A DNA stretch of 64,000 nucleotides from Chenopodium formosanum (taxonomy: Eukaryota > Streptophyta > Magnoliopsida > Caryophyllales > Amaranthaceae). The position numbers were made by a program, and so were the translations under genes. This document shows, piece by piece, positions 57,076 through 64,000 of the stretch. The notes below the pieces were generated by a model. The model worked only from the letters and a program-made list of their open reading frames with translations. It searched no databases and was not told the origin of the DNA. The stretch is from contig CM044880.1 of assembly GCA_024500155.1 (NCBI GenBank), positions 13,040,879 through 13,104,878 of the forward strand, given 5' to 3'. The first letter of the stretch is position 1. The number at the start of each line of letters is the position of its first letter.

Positions 57076-58157
57076 TAATTTCAAATACAATAGTCAGTTG
57101 AGACGAACACTAGCTACAAGAGGGGGTGAATTGTATGTAAGTTCCTATTGTCCTATTGACTACTTTTGCAGGATTAAACATAATATAAAGGAACTTATTA
57201 ATGCACACAAGATTTTACAATCGAGGAAACCTTTCAGGGCCCAACTAGAAGTAAAACCAACCCTCCAATAGTACCTGATTGTACTCGGTCCAAGTCCCTG
57301 ACTCAGATTCTCTCGGCACACCTTGAATGCTCACACTCTCATATTCAATCTTAAAGCCTACAATTTGTATGCAATAAGATAATCACTCAACACCAAATTG
57401 TTCACGCATAAACTCCTCACCAAATTGTGCATGCAAATTATGAATTTCACTCTCTATACAAGAAGTACTCATATGTAAAGAAGAGTTTTTAAAAGATAGA
57501 AATTATAAACGGTCGTTTTTCATAATAAGTCTTTTGTACAGAAAATCTTTTTAGAAAACTTATCAAAGATAATTTTATGAAAAGAATAATATCTTGTAAA
57601 ACCGGATTCTATAAATAAAATCTTTAACAGATTTAAAACTTATTTATCTTTTATAAACTTTCCATTTATAAAGCTTGTCAAGCTTTGTCATGCTTCTAAT
57701 AAATCTCATCCATAAACATTCCTAACATATTTACAGTAATCCTAAGATAAAATAAACTTAACAAAAAGACTTATATTCTCTAGCTGGATTATCTCATCAT
57801 ACAGTGTATTGTTTAGGATACTTGGGCTTTACGTAGATTAGGATTAAGTTCTTGTTGTCCTTCACTCTCCAGCTTCTTCCTGGAATTTCGAAGGCCAAGT
57901 TCTCATAGAACTTGTTGTCTTCAATGCAAACCAAGTCAAGATGGTTCTCAACTTGCTGTCAAGCTCCTATTAGAGAGCTTCTCTTTATGTTCCTGTTAGG
58001 GAACTCATTTAGTTCCATTGAGGAATTCTTTTTCTACTTTCTTTAACATTCCTTGGAGTCTGATCTCCTTGTGTATTCAAACCCTGGTTACTCTTCCACT
58101 TCCAAAATCTTATTCACATGTTCTAATTACTAACACTTGGAAAAATCGCATTAGTTA

Positions 58158-58160
<3 letters not shown>
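57075..58160. other. Possible LTR-retroelement remnant
   Basis: The phrase CTACAAGAGGGGGTGAATTG near 57113 resembles the LTR border area of some plant copia (SIRE-type) elements, and the sequence up to about 58145 is less AT-rich than its surroundings. No coding sequence or paired repeats support it, so this is a weak call. Confidence 0.3.

Positions 58161-58161
<1 letters not shown>

Positions 58162-58250
<89 letters not shown>
58162..58250. repeat. (AT)n microsatellite
   Basis: GTGTGTGT followed by about 42 AT units. A frame across it encodes only alternating Tyr-Ile and is not a gene. Confidence 0.95.
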
Positions 58251-58254
<4 letters not shown>

Positions 58255-58738
58255 CAAACATAAAACATTTTTTTGATACCTTATTTAATTGAGAAGCAAC
58301 ACAAAATTTATTACATAAAATACATTTAACTCGTTGATAAAGTGATAAATAAAACCAAAATTTTTAATTTTTTTTTTTTTTTTGCCAAGTATTAGAGGTT
58401 TTTTCAAAATTTTCTTTTACAGTTTTTTTTACGACATATCTAAATTAAAAAAAAAAAAAAAAAAGTCTCCAATTAGGGGAAAAATAATTGAAGATTAGTT
58501 TTACTTGGAGGAAGTGGCAATTGTGTACTTACCTAATATGTGTGATTTTTTGTTGCTAAATATTTATAGGAAAATTTTGCACTAACCACATAATTTTTAT
58601 AGCCTTTATAAAGTTTAAATTTCAACTTTTTTTTGTATAATATAAATGATAAAGTTGTTTTTTAAATGTGAAATGAAACTTATTTAATATTCATTCTAAA
58701 AAAATAAAAATGCTCAATTTTCTTTCCATACTTTGGTA

Positions 58739-58880
58739 CTCTTACGTCTCTTAATTACATTCTTATTTCTAAATTTACACGGGAATTAAGGTACTTGGAG
58801 TAACCTTAAAACCCATGATTAGAAAGTACAATGAGAATTTCTAGACATTTATTGCTGTATTTGAATAAAACAAAGATAGA

Positions 58881-58916
<36 letters not shown>

Positions 58917-59261
58917 ACAGAAAGATAGAATGATGTTAAATGAAGTACATGTCATCAATCCTTTGAAAAGAAAAGGGATCAATCACATTTGTTTATGAAA
59001 AATAAAAGGACAAATCATATTCAGTTATAGTGTTGCACATAGATTTAGAATGTTCAAAAGGGTGAATGAAAATTATGATTTCTGTGCAACCATTAATTGT
59101 AAAACAGAAAAATAATTAAAGGAATGACACCTCACAACTATTTAGGGATAATTTGGGGATAATTGGTAAAAATTCATTTACTAAAAAGAGAAAGTAGGAA
59201 TGTAATTTTGAAACACCAAAAAAGAAAAGCATGAATATAATTAAGGGACGGAGGGACTAAA
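58739..59261. mobile_element. Possible Stowaway-like MITE with internal poly-T
   Basis: Ends resemble each other in inverted orientation (CTCTTAATTACATTCTTATT on the left; complement of GGGACGGAGGGAC and TAATTATATTC on the right). A T run of about 33 bases sits at 58885-58917. Ends are not precise. Confidence 0.35.
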
Positions 59262-60537
59262 TTACAGAGTAATATTTTACAAATCATATCATGACTTGGT
59301 AAATACTCTAAATACAATGAATCCTTTGTACCAAGTAATAATCTTTTATAGTAATTGAGTAATTGACATTATTATATAGTAATTGACATTATTATATAGT
59401 AATTGACATTAAAAAAATCATATCATGATTTGTTGAATACTCTAAATACAATGAATCTTGTGTAATAATAATCTTTATAAAGTAATTGACATTAATATAT
59501 AGTAATAGACAATAAAAGATTTTTTAATAAAATAAAAGTGAATTTGGAGTAAAAAAATAGCATTAGGAAGTGACATGTGTTATTCCCGATACCGGGGTTT
59601 AGTATTAATGTTATTGATTTATACTTTCATGTGATTAAATAATTTTTTTCGCGATTGAAATTGTTTTGGAAATACATTACAATATATATTAGGCGTTCAG
59701 TAACGTGATTTATGTTTGACTTGAATTACAAGTAATACTTTGATGTTTAACCCGTTTCATCCTTCATGTGCCATTAATTTATTTATTCGAAATATTTATA
59801 ATAATTAAAATAAAATAGTAAAAACTCGGACCAGATTATTTTATTAAATTTTGTATTTACACTAATTTATTGTGGACCACTAATATTAGAGAAACTATGA
59901 TTGTTTTATTAATAAAAAAAAAAGTCACTATAATAAAAATAAGGTTACTATGTTAAATTAAAAGTCATTTTCGTAATTTATAGGCTATAAGTGGTTAATT
60001 TTTTTAATGAAATGTTTTATATACTAGTCAATATGAAAAATAAAGGTCACTATGTTAAAATTAGAATCATAACGTCGTATTCAAGTTTACAATAATATTA
60101 AACGTTATACAAGTTTTAATTACTGTGTTAAAAATAAAGGTCACTATATTCAATATAATATCAGTTGCGTGTGTATAAATCTTGGGTCCACAATAATATT
60201 ATTGTGTACTAGTTCCATGGAAGTGATTTTGTATGGCTTACTGATACATTTTATTATATTAAGTACAATATAAATCATCTCATCTTTATCTTTGCCATTA
60301 AAATTGAATTGAAAACAGTAGAATTTCATTCGTAACCAGAGCAATCCACAATGCAAGCAAGCAAGGAATAACGCACAGTAATTAATAATACTAATGTATA
60401 GTATATTAAATTATTTGGTTTGCAATTTTAATATCTTGCAGCTGATTAATTTGGTTTCATACCTATTCACCTAGATTCAAAGCCTTAATCTAACTTCTAT
60501 TTCTCTCATCTTTATTTTTGTGTCCTAAACCAACAAA
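59262..60537. other. Upstream region of copy A
   Basis: AT-rich DNA with a short TAGTAATTGACATTATTATA direct repeat at about 59355-59410. No gene seen (the 60150-60356 minus frame is unsupported). It must hold the promoter of copy A. Confidence 0.4.
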
Positions 60538-61614
60538 ATGACCATATACAAATTAGAAGAAAACCTTAGTAAATTTATCTCTACTTTAAATGTCGACGAT
60601 AAGTTCCTATTTCTCATTGTTACTATCCGTGCGGAATCCGATTTCAGTAGTTTTTGCGTAATCAACCTAAGGGTAGATAAATTATTTATACATGGAACCG
60701 AGATAAAAGAACCTTTGTTACAAAAGTTGCAAGACTCTCTTAGGTTAAGGCCAATACCCGGTTATGTTTTCGTTAATGGTAATGGATCATGCTATATTTG
60801 TCCGTCACACATGGGTGTATATAGGACGATTGATAATAATATCTTTGATTGGTCTCGATTTGGAGTCATTGTACCAAACTCCGTCAATGATATCTCAAGA
60901 AATCAATTACAAGTCAAGGATAAAGAATTGGCGTCGATGAGTAGCCTACTTTCTTGTGCTAAGGATGACGCATTGGCGAATAAGGATGGTTGGGAAGCCT
61001 CCAAGGAAGAGTTGAAGGAGATTCGGAAACAACTTTTGGCTTGTCAAAACGATGGAGAAGACGTGAAATTGGAGTTAAAATCTACGAAATTTGAGTTAGA
61101 AATTTCCAAGGAAAGGGTGATTGAGTTGGAGGAACAACTTGTGTTAACTAAAAAGGAAAGTGATGCTTGGAGAGTTAAGTTTATGAATATGGAGGATCGA
61201 GTTTCTTTGATTGAAGATGAGTTAAAATCAACAAAGATTGAGCTAGAATCGTCGAAGAAAAACATGAAAGAGGTTGAGTGTCAACTTTCCTCTACTAAAC
61301 AAGAAAATCAAGTTATTATTAAAGAATTAGAAAATGATATTTCTACAAGTAAGGTTAAGTTACAATCAACTAATAGCCAATTGGAGTCATTTCGCGAAAA
61401 GAATATAGAGCTTGAAGAACAAGTTTCAAGCTGTCTAAAGGAAAGCAAAGCAAAAGAAGAAAAGCTTATTAAAGTACAAGATCAACTTAATTTGGCAATG
61501 GATGATCAAGTACAGTCCATGAAAATAATGTTTGAGTTTGCTGAGGCGAAGGAGTTGGAGGATCAATGTCTTGGTGATTATGTAAATCAAACAATTGAAA
61601 TTGTTGATGAATGA
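60538..61614 (+). CDS. Copy A of the KLDET/FDWSxFGV coiled-coil family, intact and longest
   Basis: A single-exon gene of 358 residues. The N-terminal domain (residues 1-122) contains MTIYKLEENLSKFIS, INLRVDKLFIHGTEIKEP, LQDSLRLRPIPGYVFVNGNG, CYIC and NIFDWSRFGVIVPNSVND. Residues 123-345 are an almost continuous coiled coil with repeated blocks of the type LKSTKxELExSKxxxxELExQL, and the tail ends QTIEIVDE. No signal peptide or membrane span. No lesion seen. The domain mixes short beta-like stretches with conserved Trp and Cys; I cannot link it to a known fold. It is the best member for defining the family and sits 1.6 kb before PR-1 in the same direction. Confidence 0.85.
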   Translation: MTIYKLEENLSKFISTLNVDDKFLFLIVTIRAESDFSSFCVINLRVDKLFIHGTEIKEPLLQKLQDSLRLRPIPGYVFVNGNGSCYICPSHMGVYRTIDNNIFDWSRFGVIVPNSVNDISRNQLQVKDKELASMSSLLSCAKDDALANKDGWEASKEELKEIRKQLLACQNDGEDVKLELKSTKFELEISKERVIELEEQLVLTKKESDAWRVKFMNMEDRVSLIEDELKSTKIELESSKKNMKEVECQLSSTKQENQVIIKELENDISTSKVKLQSTNSQLESFREKNIELEEQVSSCLKESKAKEEKLIKVQDQLNLAMDDQVQSMKIMFEFAEAKELEDQCLGDYVNQTIEIVDE

Positions 61615-61928
61615 ATATATGAAGATTGTAAATATTTGATTATGTATGTGCCAATTTTGAACTCCAAAATCCATAATAGTTATTCAAGCAGCCGTTAGTT
61701 GATATAATAGATACTTAGTAGTATTATTCAATTTGTACCGGTACGCTGGCTAAATTATTCAACGCATGATTTATAATAATACGAATGAAATATATATATA
61801 TAATACATTTATGCATGTTTGTTATTACTTTTAGCCATTTTAGGTGTAGTTGCATAACTATATATCCGCTTTATAATTTGACGTACATAGCTTGTAAATC
61901 CTAATGTAATAAATTAAATTATACTAGG
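61615..61928. other. 3' flank of copy A
   Basis: Contains AATAAA at 61908-61913, possibly its poly(A) signal. No gene. Confidence 0.4.
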
Positions 61929-62312
61929 AAATTTTGTGAAAAACTACCTATTATAGTCTAGAATTTGCGAGAAACTACCTATTAAAAAAAATGTTGTAAT
62001 TGACTACCTAATTTTCGAAAAATGTTGTAATTTACTACCTTACGCCGGATTATGAAGGAGTTTGACCAAACCTCTTCGGTGTTGACTTGGTCACGTGACC
62101 ATCACGTGACACTTAATGACCCTTTTCTTTCACCAAGTGTCACGTGACCAAATCAATGCTGGAGAATTTTGGTCAAACTTATTCATAATCCGGCGTAAAG
62201 GTAGTAAATTACAACATTTTAAAAATATTAGGTAGTTAATTACAACATTTTTTAAATAGGTAATTTCTCGCAAATTCTGGATTATAATAGGTAGTTTTTC
62301 ACAAAATTTCCA
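61929..62312. mobile_element. MULE-type foldback element 3
   Basis: An almost perfect palindromic element of 384 bp with ends GGAAATTTTGTGAAAAACTA and its complement, flanked by ATTATACTA on both sides (61920-61928 and 62313-62321), a 9-bp duplication. It shares GTGAAAAACTACCT ends with element 2. Its centre contains three CACGTG boxes and several TTGAC/GTCAA motifs. Confidence 0.85.
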
Positions 62313-62321
62313 TTATACTAT

Positions 62322-63124
62322 TGTTTTTTTGAGGCATGGTTACCTACCCAATGCCATGCGTCAAAACGTATAGCTAGCTTGATCACCGTTGTGTACACCT
62401 TATTTGAATCACGCATTACATTGAATATAAACAATAAAATCATTATTGGAATAATTGTTTCTTTAATTTTAGAGATTGATTTGATGCTTAAAAGTAAGCA
62501 AAAAGCTGACGAACGTTCTCAGGGTGTTAGATAAGATAACTAATATGAAAATTATCAAAGAAAATATATATACATACAATATAACAATATTGAGTTAGTC
62601 GTGATTTTGGCATACAGTACATTATTCTCAATTTTATACTATTTTAAGCTATAAATTAATTAGTTATTAATTATCTATTATTCAAGATCAGGGACACTTG
62701 TTAGAAATAATTATTTTCGTTTGTAATTAAGAAATGCAACTTTGAATTATTATGCATGCATATGTATAGTAGTTTTATAGTTTAGGCATAGTTGTTTAAA
62801 ATTAAACTTTAGGCCCACTAGCTTGATATAGGGAGGATAAAAATCGCACAATCTAGTTTGACCCTATCTAAAATTTCAACACATTTTTACGTACACATAT
62901 CATATGTTACGTACGTCAATTTATTTTTTTGTTTATACCATTAGCTTTTGATTATTGACCACGTGGTACATAGACTCATTTTATGTTTAATTTTATACGA
63001 TTATTTGCACAACAATTTGCCTTAGAAAATGTAAAATACTAGTGATTTTCCTAAAGCCGGCTAAACCATATTGTGTAAATATTTAATCTCCTACTTGCTA
63101 ATATTTTTAAAATTAATTTTCCTC
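62322..63124 (+). promoter_or_regulatory. Upstream region of the PR-1 gene with W-box and G-box
   Basis: A W-box TTGACC at 62955-62960 overlaps a G-box CACGTG at 62960-62965, about 260 bp before the ATG. A second TTGACC is at 62858-62863. WRKY factors bind W-boxes in PR-1 promoters of other plants. Their activity here is inferred. The rest is AT-rich. Confidence 0.5.
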
Positions 63125-63130
63125 TATAAA
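63125..63130 (+). promoter_or_regulatory. TATA box of the PR-1 gene
   Basis: TATAAA, 95 bp before the ATG, in the context CCTCTATAAATTTC. The leader that follows has CAA repeats and a purine-rich stretch directly before the ATG. Confidence 0.7.
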
Positions 63131-63224
63131 TTTCACTCAATCTTATGCAAAAATTCCACAGCCTATCTATTTTCATTTGTGTAATTCAACAACAACAACA
63201 ACAAAAGAAAGAAAAGAAAAGAAA

Positions 63225-63716
63225 ATGAATTTTCTCAAGTCCATTGCAACCTTTTCATTTTTCATCATAGCAATGGTAGCCTTGGCTGGATTTTGTCATG
63301 CACAAAATTCACCACAAGACTATGTTGACGCCCACAACGCGGCTAGGGCCGAGGTGGGTGTCGAAAACATAGAGTGGGATGACGAATTGGCATCCTACGC
63401 CCAACAATACGCCAACCAACGTATGGATGATTGTGCTCTAGAGCATTCTGAGGGGCCTTATGGAGAGAATATCGTTGCCGGTCCCGGTGATGCTAGTGGC
63501 ATAGATGCAGTTAAAATGTGGGTTGATGAGAAGGCTAATTATGACTATGATTCCAATACTTGTGCTCCAAATGAGATGTGTGGACATTATACTCAAGTGG
63601 TTTGGCGTAATTCCGTTCGTGTTGGATGTGCTAGGGTTCTATGTAACGGTGGTGGGATTTTTATCACCTGTAACTATGATCCTCGAGGCAATTTTAATGG
63701 AGAAAAACCCTACTAG
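63225..63716 (+). CDS. PR1: Pathogenesis-related protein 1 (CAP domain), secreted
   Basis: An intact intronless gene of 163 residues. Residues 1-26 are a signal peptide (hydrophobic FSFFIIAMVALAGF, cleavage likely after HA), followed by QNSPQDYVDAHNAARAEVG. The CAP domain has HNAAR (H37), GENI (80-83), CGHYTQVVW (C119, H121) and VGCARVLC. Six cysteines (70, 113, 119, 135, 140, 149) fit the three disulfides of PR-1. The C-terminus reads CNYDPRGNFNGEKPY, matching the CAPE peptide pattern PxGNxxxxxPY from residue 153. I chose the ATG at 63225 because the upstream extension has no ATG start and lies in the leader. PR-1 is an apoplastic, sterol-binding defence protein induced by salicylate in other plants. 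Confidence 0.95.
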   Translation: MNFLKSIATFSFFIIAMVALAGFCHAQNSPQDYVDAHNAARAEVGVENIEWDDELASYAQQYANQRMDDCALEHSEGPYGENIVAGPGDASGIDAVKMWVDEKANYDYDSNTCAPNEMCGHYTQVVWRNSVRVGCARVLCNGGGIFITCNYDPRGNFNGEKPY

Positions 63717-63810
63717 CTAGAGTTTTTGGTCTGATCAACCAGCTATCTAGCTTGTCAAACCATATAATACTTTGCTTGTGTTATGCTCACTAGGGCATTC
63801 ACTAATACTT

Positions 63811-63816
63811 AATAAA
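63811..63816 (+). terminator. Candidate poly(A) signal of PR-1
   Basis: AATAAA about 95 bases after the stop codon, in AT-rich DNA. Plant signals are loose, so this is only the best candidate. Confidence 0.45.
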
Positions 63817-64000
63817 TTATGAGAATTCAATAAGCCTGTATACTATATAAAATATCAAATAAAGTAATATACAGGAAATCCCTATTCATGCACCTGTTTA
63901 GCTCCATAGGGATATATTTTGCTCTTTTGAATATACTCTATATTTAAATAAGAAGAATAATACTGTTGGATTTGAATTGTTTGGGTTCACCACTAGTAGA

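Noticed and set aside
58018..58254. Frame ending in a Tyr-Ile repeat
   Set aside because: Reads through an (AT)n microsatellite.
1..64000. tRNA, rRNA, riboswitch or organelle DNA
   Set aside because: No cloverleaf, rRNA-like block or organelle gene was recognised; the only tRNA-related sequences are LTR primer sites.

Overview
The window is nuclear DNA of a flowering plant, most likely a eudicot. It has intron-bearing genes, AT-rich intergenic DNA, Tat-lineage Ty3/gypsy and Ty1/copia elements, Mutator-like (MULE) and Stowaway-type DNA transposons, and an acidic-type PR-1 gene with plant promoter features. The species cannot be fixed from the sequence; Caryophyllales is a guess. Nothing bacterial or organellar was seen.

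Layout. Positions 1-9131 are a Tat-lineage Ty3/gypsy retrotransposon on the minus strand, cut by the left window edge. It has one LTR, gag-pro, pol with two RNase H domains, and an antisense intron-containing ORF downstream of pol; all its reading frames are broken. From 9.7 to 61.6 kb there are four members of a gene family I do not recognise (a conserved N-terminal domain of about 120 residues followed by a long coiled coil). Copy D (9754-11683) and copy C (15060-52851) are broken; copy B (54919-55728, minus) and copy A (60538-61614, plus) are open. The window ends with an intact PR-1 gene at 63225-63716.

Copy C is the key to the middle of the window. It carries a truncated copia fragment (15223-16683). 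It is then split by a giant MULE (17216-52361) with TIRs of about 1.16 kb and a 9-bp target duplication. A non-autonomous gag-only gypsy element (43797-52324, 5-bp duplication) is nested inside the right TIR of that MULE. Without the nested element the MULE is about 26.6 kb.

The MULE holds at least eight genes: a GRF zinc-finger/coiled-coil/membrane-anchor protein; a plant-mobile-domain-like protein; an inverted pair of about 195-residue paralogues whose promoters share a two-site TTTGGCGC (E2F-like) plus TATA layout; an unknown gene between the pair; a FAR1/MURA-type transposase with two stops and a frameshift; a gene resembling the N-terminal part of transposon ULP proteins with an acidic/basic tail; and a convergent Ulp1-type peptidase gene in which the expected catalytic cysteine reads as glycine. 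Three smaller MULE-type foldback elements with 9-bp duplications, a Stowaway element and many tandem repeats fill the rest.
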